This document shows positions 1-10,314 of a stretch of 64,000 nucleotides of DNA, piece by piece; the first letter of the stretch is position 1, and every line of letters begins with the position of its first letter. Below the pieces are notes generated by a model. The model was not told the DNA's origin. It worked only from the letters and a program-made list of their open reading frames with translations, and made no database searches. The DNA comes from Burkholderiales bacterium RIFCSPHIGHO2_01_FULL_63_240 (GTDB lineage: Bacteria > Pseudomonadota > Gammaproteobacteria > Burkholderiales > Burkholderiaceae_C). The position numbers and the translations under genes are program-made. The stretch lies in assembly GCA_001770725.1 (NCBI GenBank), contig MERU01000007.1, positions 358,924-422,923 on the forward strand, given 5' to 3'.

Positions 1-1596
1 GCCCGCGACGTCGTGCTGCTGGCTGGCAAGGGCCACGAGGCCACGCAAGAGGTGGCGGGCGTCAAGACCCCCTTTTCTGATGCCGACGAGGCCATGGCCG
101 CCCTGCAGCGACGCGCGGCTTTGATCGGCGCCGCATCCGCAAGCAAGATGATGATGACCCTGGGCCTGGCCCACACGCTGCTGCCGGGATCGACCCTGCA
201 TGGCGACCCCGCAACGCCGATCGCGCGCGTGCACACCGACACCCGCAGCCTGCAGGCCGGCGACTGCTTCGTGGCCTTGCGCGGCGAGCGCTTCGACGCG
301 CACGACTTCCTGCCGCAGGCGTCTGGCTCGGGTGCCGTGGCGGTGATCGCGCAGCGAGGCGTGGCCGAATCCGGCCTGCCAGGCCTGACCGTGAGCGACA
401 CCCGCGCGGCCCTGAGCATGCTGGCCGCCGGCTGGCGTGCGCGCTTTGGCTTCCCGCTGGTGGGCGTGACGGGCAGCAATGGCAAAACCACGGTCACGCA
501 GATGGTGGCGTCCATCCTGCGGGCCTGGATGGTGGCCGAGCACGCCGACCATGGCGCAGGCGCCGCCCTGGCCACGCAAGGCAACTTCAACAACGACATC
601 GGTGTGCCGCTGACGCTGCTGCGCCTGCGCGAAGGCCAGCACCGCTGCGCCGTGGTCGAGCTGGGCATGAACCACCCGGGTGAGATCGCCCAGCTGGCCG
701 CCATCGCAGCACCCACCGTGGGCCTGGTCAACAACGCCCAGCGCGAGCACCAGGAATTCATGCACACGGTCGAAGCCGTGGCGCGCGAGAACGGCGCGGT
801 GCTGCAGTCGCTGTCTCGCAATGGCGTGGCCGTCTTCCCGGCCGACGACGAACACACCCCCATCTGGCGCGAGCTGGCCCAGGGTTGCCGCGTCATCGAC
901 TTCGCCACGCAAGGGGCGGCCGCCGTCACCGGCAGCGCCGACTGGCAGGCCGCACCCACACCGCACTGGCAGGTTCGCCTGGTCACGCCACAAGGCGAGT
1001 CCGATGTGGCGCTGGCCATGGCCGGCCGCCACAACGTGCGCAACGCACTGGCTGCCACGGCAGCCGCGCTGGGCGCAGGCGTGCCCTTGGCCAGCATCGT
1101 CGCCGGTCTGCAGGCCTTCGAGCCCGTCAAAGGGCGCTCGCAGCTCAAGCAGGCCGCCGTGCGTGGCCAGGCTGTCACGCTGGTGGACGATTCCTACAAC
1201 GCCAACCCCGATTCCATGCGCGCGGCCATCGACATGCTGGCCGACCTGCCCGGACCTCACTGGCTGGTGATCGGCGACATGGGCGAGGTGGGCAATCAGG
1301 GGCCGGCCTTCCACGAGGAGGTGGGCGCCTACGCGGCCGAGCGCGGCATCGAACACATCTGGACGGCCGGCAGCCTGTGCGCCCATGCGGCGCGCGCCGT
1401 GCTGGCCAGTCAGGCCACCGCCACGAGCGGTGCGCCCGTCCAGTCCCGTCATTTCGACAGCGCAGCCGACATCGTCTCGGCCCTGTCCCAGCCCGATGCC
1501 GCGCCCGCCGTGGCGTCCATCCTGGTCAAAGGTTCTCGATTCATGAAGATGGAACAAGTCGTTGCCGCCCTCGCCGGAGGTGCCCATGCTGCTTAG
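1..1596 (+). CDS. murF: MurE (C-terminal end) fused to MurF, 5' partial
   Basis: The frame is open from base 1, and its first ~45 residues are the end of MurE (VLLAGKGHE, then PFSDADEA). It runs without a stop into a complete MurF, which begins near base 148 at three consecutive Met codons. MurE's own frame has no stop before 1594, so the two ligases must be one polypeptide. MurE adds the third residue (meso-diaminopimelate in Gram-negatives) to UDP-MurNAc-dipeptide, and MurF adds D-Ala-D-Ala to the tripeptide, both in the cytoplasm. The MurF part has the ATP loop [10 protein letters not shown] (about 463-492), the central-domain [10 protein letters not shown] and the C-terminal [13 protein letters not shown]. 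MurE-MurF fusions are known in Burkholderiales. The stop overlaps mraY by 11 bases, so translation is probably coupled. Most of MurE lies before the window. Confidence 0.93.
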   Translation, partial: ARDVVLLAGKGHEATQEVAGVKTPFSDADEAMAALQRRAALIGAASASKMMMTLGLAHTLLPGSTLHGDPATPIARVHTDTRSLQAGDCFVALRGERFDAHDFLPQASGSGAVAVIAQRGVAESGLPGLTVSDTRAALSMLAAGWRARFGFPLVGVTGSNGKTTVTQMVASILRAWMVAEHADHGAGAALATQGNFNNDIGVPLTLLRLREGQHRCAVVELGMNHPGEIAQLAAIAAPTVGLVNNAQREHQEFMHTVEAVARENGAVLQSLSRNGVAVFPADDEHTPIWRELAQGCRVIDFATQGAAAVTGSADWQAAPTPHWQVRLVTPQGESDVALAMAGRHNVRNALAATAAALGAGVPLASIVAGLQAFEPVKGRSQLKQAAVRGQAVTLVDDSYNANPDSMRAAIDMLADLPGPHWLVIGDMGEVGNQGPAFHEEVGAYAAERGIEHIWTAGSLCAHAARAVLASQATATSGAPVQSRHFDSAADIVSALSQPDAAPAVASILVKGSRFMKMEQVVAALAGGAHAA

Positions 1597-2764
1597 TCTC
1601 GCGCTGTGGCTGCAGGAGCTCCACCCCGACTGGGGTTTCCTGCGCGTCTTCCAGTACCTGACCTTCCGCTCGGTCATGGCGGCCATGACGGCGCTGGTCA
1701 TCGGCCTGCTGCTGGGCCCTTACCTGATCCGCAAGCTCACCGAGCTCAAGATCGGCCAGCCCATCCGCGCGTACGCGATGGACACCCACCTGACCAAGCG
1801 CGGCACGCCCACCATGGGTGGTGCGCTGATCCTGCTGGCCATTGGTCTGTCGACGCTGCTGTGGTTCGACTGGGCCAACCGCTTCGTCTGGATCGTGATG
1901 ATCGTGACCACCGGGTTCGGTCTGATCGGCTGGGTCGATGACTGGCGCAAGGTCGTCAACAAGGACCCGGAGGGCATGCCCTCACGCGAGAAGTACTTCT
2001 GGCAGTCCGTCATCGGCCTGATCGCCGCGATCTACCTGGCCTTCAGCGTGTCCGAGACCAACAACCTGCGCGTGGTCGAGCTCTTCTTCCGCTGGATCGG
2101 CTCGGGCTTCAGCAACGACCTGCCGCCCAAGGCCGACCTGATCGTGCCCTTCTTCAAGACGGTGAGCTACCCGCTGGGCGTGTGGGGCTTCATGGTGCTG
2201 ACCTACATCGTCATCGTGGGCACCAGCAACGCCGTGAACCTGACAGACGGGCTCGATGGCCTGGCCATCATGCCGGTGGTGATGGTCTCGGCCGCGTTGG
2301 GCATTTTCGCCTACGTGACCGGCAACGCGGTGTTCGCCAAGTACCTGCTGCTGCCCCACATCCCCGGCGCGGGCGAGTTGCTGGTGTTCTGCGCAGCGAT
2401 GTCCGGGGCCGGGCTGGCCTTCCTGTGGTTCAACGCCTACCCGGCGCAGGTGTTCATGGGCGACGTGGGCGCGCTGGCGCTGGGCGGTGCCTTGGGCACC
2501 ATCGCCGTGATCGTGCGCCAGGAAATCGTGCTGGCTTTCATGGGCGGCGTCTTCGTGCTCGAAGCGCTGTCGGTGATGGTGCAGGTTGGCTGGTTCAAGT
2601 ACACCAAGCGCAAGTACGGCGAAGGCCGCCGCATCCTGCTGATGGCACCGCTGCACCACCATTTCGAGAAGTCCGGCTGGAAAGAGACGCAGGTCGTGGT
2701 CCGTTTCTGGATCATCACCATGCTGCTGTGCCTGATCGGCCTGTCCACCCTCAAGCTGCGCTGA
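1586..2764 (+). CDS. mraY: MraY, phospho-N-acetylmuramoyl-pentapeptide transferase
   Basis: This integral membrane enzyme transfers phospho-MurNAc-pentapeptide from UDP to undecaprenyl phosphate, making lipid I. The protein is 392 residues, the usual length for the family, with about ten hydrophobic segments. Family motifs visible are [10 protein letters not shown] near residue 72, the Asp pair in [19 protein letters not shown], and the late His-rich [14 protein letters not shown] chose the ATG at 1586 because the protein then begins [12 protein letters not shown] as in related MraY proteins. An upstream TTG (1562) in the same frame would add eight residues inside murF. It lies between murF and murD in the dcw operon, with a 22-base gap to murD. 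Confidence 0.97.
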   Translation: MLLSLALWLQELHPDWGFLRVFQYLTFRSVMAAMTALVIGLLLGPYLIRKLTELKIGQPIRAYAMDTHLTKRGTPTMGGALILLAIGLSTLLWFDWANRFVWIVMIVTTGFGLIGWVDDWRKVVNKDPEGMPSREKYFWQSVIGLIAAIYLAFSVSETNNLRVVELFFRWIGSGFSNDLPPKADLIVPFFKTVSYPLGVWGFMVLTYIVIVGTSNAVNLTDGLDGLAIMPVVMVSAALGIFAYVTGNAVFAKYLLLPHIPGAGELLVFCAAMSGAGLAFLWFNAYPAQVFMGDVGALALGGALGTIAVIVRQEIVLAFMGGVFVLEALSVMVQVGWFKYTKRKYGEGRRILLMAPLHHHFEKSGWKETQVVVRFWIITMLLCLIGLSTLKLR

Positions 2765-2786
2765 AGCCGCCGAGCCAAGAACGACC

Positions 2787-4634
2787 ATGCACCACCTTCG
2801 CAACCTCACCGTGCTGATCCTGGGTCTGGGTGACTCGGGCCTGGCCATGGCGCGCTGGTGCGCCCGGTGTGGCGCGAGCGTGCACGTGGCCGACACGCGG
2901 GCGAACCCGCCGCAGGCCGCCACGCTGGCCGCCGATGTGCCGGGTGCCACGCTGCACCAGGGCCTGGATCCTTCGCTGCTCGAAGGCGTCAACCTGCTGT
3001 ACAAGAGCCCGGGCCTGATGCCCGCCTCACCCGAGGTCGCGCCGATCCTCGCGCGTGCCGACGAGCTGGGCATCCCCGTGCGTGGCGAGCTGTCGCTGTT
3101 CGCCTCGGCCCTGGCTGATCTCAAGGTGGACCTGGGTTACGCACCGAAGGTGGTGGCCATCACGGGCACCAACGGCAAGACCACCACCACCTCGCTGACG
3201 GCCAAGCTGATCGAACGCGCCGGTCTGCGCGTGGGCCTGGCCGGCAACATCGGCCCGACCCTGCTCGACACCCTGCGCACCGCGCTCGACCAGGAGCCCA
3301 CGCGATTGGCCGAGCCGCAAGGTGCCGAGGCGCTGGCCGCCCCGGGAGAAGCCGATGCCGTGTTGCCCGAAGAGGTGGGCGCGGCCAGCGAGCCTGGCGA
3401 TGTGCTGCCTGAGTCGCAGTCGCCGGTCAGCGCAGACGACGCGCTGCCGGAGGCCGACCTGACCGCCGCATCGGACATCGCCGAGGTCGCGGAGCAAGCC
3501 GCCGAGCCAACCTCGACGGCCGAGGCCTTGTCCGACGATGCCGACGCGGCGCCCATCGAGCTGGCCCCGCCGCCGCCCGCCGCACCGGTGTTCGAGGTGC
3601 TGCCCGATGCCTGGGTGCTGGAGCTCTCGAGCTTCCAGCTCGACGGCGTCAGCAACTTCCACCCTGACGCGGCGGTGGTGCTCAACATCAGCCAGGATCA
3701 CCTGGATTGGCACGGCAGCATGGCCGCTTATGCCGAGGCCAAGTCCCGCATCCATGGCAAGACGGGCGTGATGGTCATCAACCGCGACGAGCCCCTGGCC
3801 GAAGCCATGGTGCCGCCGCCCGAGGTGATCAAATCAGGCGTGCGAGGCCGCCCCGCCAAGGTCGTGCACCGCAACGTCGTGCGCTTCGGGCTCGACGCGC
3901 CACGCGCACCGGGCGACTTCGGCCTGGTGGTCGAGTCGGGCATGGCCTGGCTGGTGCGCGCCCGCGAGGCCGACCCGACGCTCAAGCTCGCCAAAGGCGA
4001 GCGGCACGAGATCGTGCTGCAGCGCCTGATGCCCGCCGACGCGCTGCGCATCCGCGGCCGCCACAACGCGTCGAATGCCCTGGCCGCGCTGGCCCTGGCC
4101 ACCGCCGTGGGCTGCCCGCTGGCACCCATGCTGCATGGCCTGCGCGAGTACCGTGGCGAGCCCCACCGCGTCGAGCACGTGCTGACGCTGCGCGGCGTCG
4201 ATGCCATCGACGACAGCAAGGGCACCAACGTGGGCGCCACCGTGGCCGCCTTGCTCGGCCTGGGCGCCGACCTGTCGCCGGGCAAGCTGTGCCTGATCCT
4301 GGGTGGCGACGGCAAGGGCCAGGACTTCGCGCCGCTGCGCGAGCCCGTGGGCCGTTTCGCGCGCGCCGTGGCCCTGATCGGCCGCGACGCCGAGGCCATC
4401 GGCGCCGTGCTGCAGGGTGTGAAGACACCGTCCGACGACGACATCCTCATCCAGCGCTTCGACACGCTGGAGGACGCCACCCGCTGGGCCTGGGAGCAGG
4501 GCCGCCAGGGAGACGCGGTGCTGCTGAGCCCGGCCTGCGCCAGCCTGGACATGTTCCGCAACTATGCCCACCGCGCCGAGGTCTTCGTGCAGACCCTGCA
4601 GGCCATGGCCAACGACCTGGGAGAGATCGCATGA
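2787..4634 (+). CDS. murD: MurD, UDP-MurNAc-L-alanine:D-glutamate ligase, with an extra acidic segment
   Basis: This cytoplasmic Mur ligase adds D-Glu to UDP-MurNAc-L-Ala. The N-terminal domain shows [11 protein letters not shown], the central domain has the ATP loop [11 protein letters not shown] (residues ~125-135), and ELSSFQL, HLDWHGS and [12 protein letters not shown] follow. At 615 residues it is far longer than the roughly 440 of E. coli MurD. Most of the excess is a segment at residues ~165-272 (bases ~3279-3602) rich in Ala, Glu, Asp, Pro and Ser, placed between [11 protein letters not shown] and the conserved [11 protein letters not shown]. The reading frame is intact and the flanking motifs continue normally, so this is an insertion in a functional ligase, not a frameshift. 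The stop overlaps the ftsW start as ATGA. Confidence 0.95.
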   Translation: MHHLRNLTVLILGLGDSGLAMARWCARCGASVHVADTRANPPQAATLAADVPGATLHQGLDPSLLEGVNLLYKSPGLMPASPEVAPILARADELGIPVRGELSLFASALADLKVDLGYAPKVVAITGTNGKTTTTSLTAKLIERAGLRVGLAGNIGPTLLDTLRTALDQEPTRLAEPQGAEALAAPGEADAVLPEEVGAASEPGDVLPESQSPVSADDALPEADLTAASDIAEVAEQAAEPTSTAEALSDDADAAPIELAPPPPAAPVFEVLPDAWVLELSSFQLDGVSNFHPDAAVVLNISQDHLDWHGSMAAYAEAKSRIHGKTGVMVINRDEPLAEAMVPPPEVIKSGVRGRPAKVVHRNVVRFGLDAPRAPGDFGLVVESGMAWLVRAREADPTLKLAKGERHEIVLQRLMPADALRIRGRHNASNALAALALATAVGCPLAPMLHGLREYRGEPHRVEHVLTLRGVDAIDDSKGTNVGATVAALLGLGADLSPGKLCLILGGDGKGQDFAPLREPVGRFARAVALIGRDAEAIGAVLQGVKTPSDDDILIQRFDTLEDATRWAWEQGRQGDAVLLSPACASLDMFRNYAHRAEVFVQTLQAMANDLGEIA

Positions 4635-5914
4635 GCGCCGCTGCAGATCGTTCGCCGGGCCTGGCGCTGATGGATCGCATCAAAGCGCTGCTGAACCTTC
4701 AGCGGGGTGAAGGACACGACGTGGCCGGCCCACTGCCGGTGCGCGACTTCGTCAACATCAGCTCTGCCCAGCCTTCGCGTGTCATGGGCTTCGACCAGCC
4801 GCTGGTGTGGGTGGTGGTGGCTTTGCTTCTGACCGGCTTGATCATGGTCTATTCGGCCACCATCGCCTTGCCTGACAGCCCGCGCTTTGCCAACTACGCG
4901 TCCACACACTTCTTCCAGCGCCACATCATCTCCATCGTGATGGCGGTGTCGGTGTCGGCCGTGGTCACGCAGATCCCCATGAGCACCTGGGAGAAGTTCG
5001 CGCCCTGGTTGTTCGTGGTCTCGCTGGTGCTGTTGATCCTGGTGCTGATCCCCCATGTGGGCAAGGTGGTCTACGGCGCGCGCCGCTGGCTGCCGCTGGG
5101 CTTCATGAACTTCCAGCCCTCCGAGCTGGCCAAGCTGGCCATCGTGCTCTATGCCTCCGACTACATGGTGCGCAAGATGGACGTCAAGGAACACTTCTTC
5201 CGCGCCGTCACGCCCATGGCCGTCGCCGTGGGCGTTGTGGGCTTGCTGCTGCTGGCCGAGCCCGACATGGGCGCCTTCATGGTGATCGCCACCATCGCCA
5301 TGGCCATCCTCTTCCTGGGCGGCGTCAACGGCAAGATGTTCACGTTGATCACGGCGGTGCTGCTGGGGGCCTTCATGCTGATGATCACGCTCAGCCCCTG
5401 GCGGCGCGAGCGCATCTTCGCCTACCTCGACCCCTGGGACGAGAAGAACGCCCTGGGCAAGGCCTACCAGCTGACCCACTCGCTGATCGCCTTCGGCCGT
5501 GGCGAGATCTTTGGCGAAGGCCTGGGCTCGAGTGTCGAGAAGCTGCACTACCTGCCCGAGGCCCACACCGACTTCCTGCTGGCCGTCATCGGCGAGGAGC
5601 TCGGCTTCATCGGCGTCGCCGCCGTGGTGCTCGCCTTCTTCTGGGTGGTGGTGCGCCTGTTCAACATCGGCCGCCAGGCCATCGCGCTCGACCGCGTCTT
5701 CGCTGGCCTGGTGGCCCAAGGCGTGGCCGTGTGGTTGGGCGCGCAGGGCTTCATCAACATGGGCGTGAACCTGGGCGTGCTGCCCACCAAGGGCCTGACG
5801 CTGCCGCTGATGAGCTTCGGCGGCTCGGGCATCTTGCTCAACTGCATTGCGCTGGCCATCTGCCTGCGGGTGGACATGGAAAACAGGCAACTCATGAGGG
5901 GAGGGCGCGCATGA
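4631..5914 (+). CDS. ftsW: FtsW, septal peptidoglycan glycosyltransferase (SEDS family)
   Basis: FtsW is the SEDS-family membrane polymerase that works with FtsI at the division septum. The 427-residue product has a ~55-residue cytoplasmic N-terminus and then about ten transmembrane segments starting at [24 protein letters not shown] signatures present are [50 protein letters not shown] and the C-terminal [16 protein letters not shown]. The start ATG is embedded in the murD stop (ATGA), and its own stop overlaps the murG start the same way, so murD-ftsW-murG are translationally coupled. Position between murD and murG distinguishes it from the elongation paralogue RodA. Confidence 0.96.
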   Translation: MSAAADRSPGLALMDRIKALLNLQRGEGHDVAGPLPVRDFVNISSAQPSRVMGFDQPLVWVVVALLLTGLIMVYSATIALPDSPRFANYASTHFFQRHIISIVMAVSVSAVVTQIPMSTWEKFAPWLFVVSLVLLILVLIPHVGKVVYGARRWLPLGFMNFQPSELAKLAIVLYASDYMVRKMDVKEHFFRAVTPMAVAVGVVGLLLLAEPDMGAFMVIATIAMAILFLGGVNGKMFTLITAVLLGAFMLMITLSPWRRERIFAYLDPWDEKNALGKAYQLTHSLIAFGRGEIFGEGLGSSVEKLHYLPEAHTDFLLAVIGEELGFIGVAAVVLAFFWVVVRLFNIGRQAIALDRVFAGLVAQGVAVWLGAQGFINMGVNLGVLPTKGLTLPLMSFGGSGILLNCIALAICLRVDMENRQLMRGGRA

Positions 5915-7026
5915 GCACGGCTCCTCGCCACCTCGTCATCATGGCCGCGGGCACCGGCGGGCACATCATGCCGGGCCTTGCTGTGGCCGATGAGATGAAG
6001 CGCCGCGGCTGGACGGTGAGCTGGCTGGGCACCGAAGGGGGCATGGAAAACCGCCTGGTGCCGCCCACCGGCATCGAGCTCGACGCCATTTCCTTCAATG
6101 GCCTGCGCGGCAAGTCGCTCAAGGACACGCTGTTCGGTGGCGTGCGCCTGCTCAAGGCCTTCGCGGACTGCTACAAGATCTTGTCCAAGCGCCAGGCCGA
6201 CGCCGTGCTGGGCATGGGTGGCTACGTCTGCTTCCCCGGTGGTGTCATGAGCGCGGCGCGCCTGCTGCCGCTGGTCATGGTCAATGCGGATGCGGCCATG
6301 CTGTTGAGCAACAAGGCCTTGCTGCCCATCACCGACGTGCTGGCCTGCGGCTTCGACGGCCCGGCCGCCCGGCACAAGGTCTCGCGCGTGACGGGCAACC
6401 CGGTGCGCGCCGAGATCGAGGCCATCCCCACACCCGCCCAGCGATTCGAAGGCCGCAGCGGTCCGCTCAAGGTGATGGTCGTCGGTGGCAGCCTGGGCGC
6501 GCGCGTGCTCAACGAAACGGTGCCCCAGGCCCTGGCCCGCATCGTGCCCGAGCAGCGCCCGCGCATCACCCACCAGACGGGCATGGCTAACTTCGAGGCC
6601 GTCAAGGCCGAGTACGTCAAGGCCGGGCTCGACCCGCAGCGCGACGTCGAGCTGCTGCCCTTCATCAACAACATGGCCCAGCGCCTGGCGGACTGCGACC
6701 TGATCGTCTGCCGCGCGGGCGCCATCACGGTCAGCGAGCTGTGCGCTGCGGGCGTGCCCAGCGTGCTGATCCCGCTGGTGGTCTCGACCACCGCCCACCA
6801 GCGCGACAACGCCGAGTTCATGGCCCAGCACCAGGCTGCCATCCACCTGCCGCAGGCCGAGCTCAACGCCGACACCCTGGCGCGCCAGCTGCAATCGCTG
6901 CAACGCGACGAACTGCTGACCATGGCCAAGCGCGCGCGCGGGCTGGCCCGCAACCATTCCGCTGCTGCGGTGGCCGATGCCATCGAGCAGCTCGTTCAAC
7001 CCCACAAGAAAAAGGCGTCGGCATGA
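5911..7026 (+). CDS. murG: MurG, lipid II synthase (UDP-GlcNAc transferase)
   Basis: MurG is a peripheral inner-membrane glycosyltransferase that adds GlcNAc to lipid I to make lipid II. The 371-residue protein has two Rossmann-like halves. The first carries the glycine-rich loop [15 protein letters not shown] (residues ~12-26), [14 protein letters not shown] and [11 protein letters not shown]. The second carries [48 protein letters not shown] and the nucleotide-site region [19 protein letters not shown]. The start overlaps the ftsW stop and the stop overlaps the murC start (ATGA both times). Confidence 0.97.
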   Translation: MSTAPRHLVIMAAGTGGHIMPGLAVADEMKRRGWTVSWLGTEGGMENRLVPPTGIELDAISFNGLRGKSLKDTLFGGVRLLKAFADCYKILSKRQADAVLGMGGYVCFPGGVMSAARLLPLVMVNADAAMLLSNKALLPITDVLACGFDGPAARHKVSRVTGNPVRAEIEAIPTPAQRFEGRSGPLKVMVVGGSLGARVLNETVPQALARIVPEQRPRITHQTGMANFEAVKAEYVKAGLDPQRDVELLPFINNMAQRLADCDLIVCRAGAITVSELCAAGVPSVLIPLVVSTTAHQRDNAEFMAQHQAAIHLPQAELNADTLARQLQSLQRDELLTMAKRARGLARNHSAAAVADAIEQLVQPHKKKASA

Positions 7027-8429
7027 AGCACGCCGTCAAGCACATCCATTTCGTGGGCATCGGAGGAGCCGGCATGAGCGGCATCGCCGAGATCCTGCAC
7101 AACCTCGGCTACACGGTGTCGGGCTCCGACCAGTCGGACAGCGCGACCTCGCGTCGCCTCGCCTCGCTGGGCATCGTCGTCAAGATCGGTCATGACGCCG
7201 CGCACATCGAAGGCGCCGAAGCCGTGGTCACCTCGACCGCCGTCAAGGGCGACAACCCCGAGGTCATCGCCGCGCGTGCCAAGCGCGTGCCCGTGGTGCC
7301 CCGCGCCGTCATGCTCGCCGAGCTGATGCGCCTGCGCCGTGGCATCGCGATCGCCGGCACGCACGGCAAGACCACGACCACTTCGCTGGTCACGGCCATC
7401 CTGGCCGAAGCCGGTGTGGACCCGACCTTCGTCATCGGCGGCAAGCTCAACAGCGCCGGCGCCAACTCGGCGCTGGGCAAGGGCGAGTACATCGTGGTCG
7501 AAGCCGACGAGTCGGACGCCTCCTTCCTCAACCTGCTGCCCATCCTCTCGGTCATCACGAACATCGATGCCGACCACATGGACACCTACGGGCACGACTT
7601 CGCCCGGCTCAAGCAGGCCTTTGTCGAGTTCCTGCACCGCATGCCGTTTTATGGCGCATCGATCCTGTGCATCGACGACCCGGGTGTGCGCAGCATCGTG
7701 CCGCTGATCTCTCGCCCGGTCATCACCTACGGCTTTGGCGAAGACGCCCAGGTGCGCGCGGTCGACGTCGAGGCCCTGCCCGGCGGGCAGATGCGCTTCA
7801 CCGTGCAGCGCCGCAACGGCGCCGTCATGCCCGACATGGCGGTGACGCTGAACCTGCCAGGCCGCCACAACGTGCTCAACGCGCTGGCCGCCATCGCCGT
7901 GGCCACCGAGATCGAGCTGGCCGACGAACCCATGGTCAAGGCCTTGGCCGCGTTCACGGGCGTGGGTCGCCGCTTCCAGCGGTACGGCGATTTCGCCACC
8001 GCTGACGGCGGCACCTTCACCGTCATCGACGACTACGGTCACCACCCGGTCGAGATGGCCGCGGTCATCAGCGCGGCGCGCGGTGCCTTCCCCGGTCAGC
8101 GCCTGGTGCTGGCCTTCCAGCCGCACCGCTACACCCGCACCCGCGACTGCTTCGAAGACTTCGTCAAGGTGCTGGGCACCGCCGACGCCGTGCTCCTGAC
8201 CGAGGTCTATGCCGCCGGTGAGGCCCCCATCGTGGCCGCCGACGGCCGCGCCCTGACCCGCGCCGTGCGCGTGGCCGGCAAGGTCGAGCCCCTGTTCGTT
8301 GATGACGTGGCCGACCTGCCGCAAGCCATCGTCGACAACGCCAAGGCGGGCGACGTCGTCATCTGCATGGGCGCCGGCTCGATCGGCACCGTGGCCGGCC
8401 AGGTCGCTGAACTCAAGAAAGGCCACTGA
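7023..8429 (+). CDS. murC: MurC, UDP-MurNAc:L-alanine ligase
   Basis: MurC is the first Mur ligase, joining L-Ala to UDP-MurNAc in the cytoplasm. The 468-residue protein starts with the nucleotide-binding [16 protein letters not shown], has the ATP P-loop [13 protein letters not shown] (residues ~111-123), [41 protein letters not shown] and the C-terminal-domain [10 protein letters not shown] and FQPHRYTRT. All are typical and nothing is missing. It overlaps murG by four bases, and ddl follows one base after its stop. Confidence 0.97.
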   Translation: MKHAVKHIHFVGIGGAGMSGIAEILHNLGYTVSGSDQSDSATSRRLASLGIVVKIGHDAAHIEGAEAVVTSTAVKGDNPEVIAARAKRVPVVPRAVMLAELMRLRRGIAIAGTHGKTTTTSLVTAILAEAGVDPTFVIGGKLNSAGANSALGKGEYIVVEADESDASFLNLLPILSVITNIDADHMDTYGHDFARLKQAFVEFLHRMPFYGASILCIDDPGVRSIVPLISRPVITYGFGEDAQVRAVDVEALPGGQMRFTVQRRNGAVMPDMAVTLNLPGRHNVLNALAAIAVATEIELADEPMVKALAAFTGVGRRFQRYGDFATADGGTFTVIDDYGHHPVEMAAVISAARGAFPGQRLVLAFQPHRYTRTRDCFEDFVKVLGTADAVLLTEVYAAGEAPIVAADGRALTRAVRVAGKVEPLFVDDVADLPQAIVDNAKAGDVVICMGAGSIGTVAGQVAELKKGH

Positions 8430-8430
8430 G

Positions 8431-9402
8431 ATGAGCCCAGCCATGTTGAACCCACCCTCGCTTGACCCCAAATCGCTCGGCCGCGTGGCCGTGCTGTTCG
8501 GTGGCACCTCTGCCGAGCGCGACGTGTCCATCATGTCGGGCTCCGGCGTGCTCAAGGCCCTGCAATCGCAAGGCGTGGACGCCTTCGCGTTCGACCCGGC
8601 CGAGCGCCCGCTGCAAGAGCTCAAGGCCGAAGGCGTGGACCGCTGCTTCATCGCCCTGCATGGCCGCGGTGGTGAAGACGGCACGGTGCAGGGCGCGCTC
8701 GAGCTGCTGGGCATCCCCTACACCGGCTCGGGCGTGATGGCTTCGAGCATCGCCATGGACAAGGTCATGACCAAGCGCATCTGGCGCTTCGAAGGCCTGC
8801 CCACGCCGGACTGGCGCATCGTCGCCAGCGCCGCGGAGTGCGAACAGGCCCTGGCAGTGCTGGGCGCGCCCATGATCGTCAAGCCCGCGCGCGAAGGCTC
8901 GTCCATCGGCCTGACCAAGGTGACCGACGTGGCCCAGTGCGCCGCCGCCTACGCCGCCGCCGCGCAGCACGACCCCGAGGTGCTGTGCGAGCAGTTCATC
9001 GAAGGCGAAGAGACCACCTGCCCGGTGCTCACCGTCGAAGGCGAAGCCAAGGCCCTGCCGGTGACCCGCATCGTGGCCCCGGGTGGCAACTACGACTACC
9101 AGAACAAGTACTTCACCGACGAGGTCAAGTACCTTTGCCCGAGCGAGCTGGACGCGGCCGAAGAAGCCGAAATCCAGCGCGAAGTGGTGCGTGCCTTCAA
9201 GACCCTGGGCTGCCGCGGCTGGGCCCGCGCCGACGTGATGATCCGCCGCAGCGACCGCCAGCCCTTCCTGCTGGAGATCAACACCTCGCCCGGCATGACC
9301 GGCCATTCCCTGGTGCCCATGTCCGCCAAGGTGGCGGGCCTGAGCTACGAGCAACTGTGCGTGCACCTGCTGGCTTCGGCCACGCTGGACCGCAACGCCT
9401 GA
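8431..9402 (+). CDS. ddl: D-alanine--D-alanine ligase
   Basis: This ATP-grasp ligase makes the D-Ala-D-Ala dipeptide that MurF uses. The 323 residues match DdlB-type enzymes. The N-terminal domain has [20 protein letters not shown] and [14 protein letters not shown], and the ATP-grasp core has [43 protein letters not shown] and the metal-binding [18 protein letters not shown] chose the ATG at 8431, immediately after the murC stop, because the frame upstream lies inside murC and has no family similarity. It sits in the standard dcw position between murC and ftsQ. Confidence 0.96.
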   Translation: MSPAMLNPPSLDPKSLGRVAVLFGGTSAERDVSIMSGSGVLKALQSQGVDAFAFDPAERPLQELKAEGVDRCFIALHGRGGEDGTVQGALELLGIPYTGSGVMASSIAMDKVMTKRIWRFEGLPTPDWRIVASAAECEQALAVLGAPMIVKPAREGSSIGLTKVTDVAQCAAAYAAAAQHDPEVLCEQFIEGEETTCPVLTVEGEAKALPVTRIVAPGGNYDYQNKYFTDEVKYLCPSELDAAEEAEIQREVVRAFKTLGCRGWARADVMIRRSDRQPFLLEINTSPGMTGHSLVPMSAKVAGLSYEQLCVHLLASATLDRNA

Positions 9403-9424
9403 CCGCACAAGGAAACCCGCGAGC

Positions 9425-10300
9425 ATGCAAGCCGCCGCCGCCCTCCACTTGCCGCGAGAAGCCAGCGAGGCGTCGCAAGACGTCCGCTGGATGAACGTGG
9501 CCACCGCCTGGCTGGTGGTGGTGGGCCTGTGCCTGCTTGCGGCGGCGGGCCTTCAGCGGCTGGGACGCGTGCCCTTCTTCAACCTCACCGAGGTCAAGCT
9601 CGAAGGCGACCTGCAGCGCAACAACATCGCCACCGTGCGCGCCCACATCGTGCCCAGGCTCGAAGGCGGCTACTTCACGCTCGATCTGCAAAAGGGCCGC
9701 GAGGTGTTCGAGACCGTGCCCTGGGTGCGCCACGCCGTCGTGCGCCGCGTGTGGCCCAACGAGTTGCGCGTCAAGCTCGAAGAGCACCGCCCCGCCGCCC
9801 ACTGGCAGCACGAAGACCGCGACGACCAGCTCGTCAACACCTTCGGCGAGGTCTTCGAGGCCAACCCTGGGGACGTCGAGGACGACCACCTGCCTGTGCT
9901 GCTGGCGCCGGCCAACCCCGCGCCGGGCCTGTCCGCCACCATGCTGGAGATGCTGCACACGCTGCAAAAGGCGCTCGCGCCGCTGGGCGACATCGAGCGG
10001 CTCAAGATCACCGAGCGAGGCTCCTGGAGCGTCGAGCTCGACACCGACGCGCAGATCATGCTGGGCCGAGGCAGCGTCGACGAGGTGGCCGAGCGGGCCC
10101 GCCGCTTCGTGCGCACCCTGCCCGAGTTGCAACGCTATTACGCGGGCCCGCTGGCTTACGCCGACCTGCGTTACCCCGAGGCCTATGCCGTCCGCCTGCG
10201 TGGCACGACCACGCTGATGGACGACCCCAAGAAAACAGGTGTGGTGCGCAAGCCAAGTGCTGGCGTTACCCGTTCCCTGAATCCGAATATCAATCGATAA
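9425..10300 (+). CDS. ftsQ: FtsQ, cell-division protein
   Basis: FtsQ is a bitopic inner-membrane protein that bridges early and late divisome proteins (the FtsQBL complex). The 291-residue product has a ~25-residue cytoplasmic tail, one transmembrane helix (ATAWLVVVGLCLLAAAGL) and a periplasmic part. The POTRA domain begins at FFNLTEVKLEGDLQRNNIATV, followed by the conserved TVPWVRHAVVRRVWPNELRVKLEEHRPAAHW and, near the end, YADLRYPEAYAVRL. Context between ddl and ftsA confirms the assignment. Its last ~30 bases overlap a possible promoter for ftsA. Confidence 0.94.
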   Translation: MQAAAALHLPREASEASQDVRWMNVATAWLVVVGLCLLAAAGLQRLGRVPFFNLTEVKLEGDLQRNNIATVRAHIVPRLEGGYFTLDLQKGREVFETVPWVRHAVVRRVWPNELRVKLEEHRPAAHWQHEDRDDQLVNTFGEVFEANPGDVEDDHLPVLLAPANPAPGLSATMLEMLHTLQKALAPLGDIERLKITERGSWSVELDTDAQIMLGRGSVDEVAERARRFVRTLPELQRYYAGPLAYADLRYPEAYAVRLRGTTTLMDDPKKTGVVRKPSAGVTRSLNPNINR

Positions 10301-10301
10301 T
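10273..10301 (+). promoter_or_regulatory. Possible sigma-70-type promoter for ftsA
   Basis: TTCCCT (10273-10278) and GATAAT (10296-10301) are separated by 17 bases inside the end of ftsQ. The -10 is close to consensus and the -35 is weak. A transcript would start about 7 bases before the ftsA ATG, so its leader would be almost absent. This is pattern recognition only. Confidence 0.33.
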
Positions 10302-10314
10302 TTCGTCACACACC

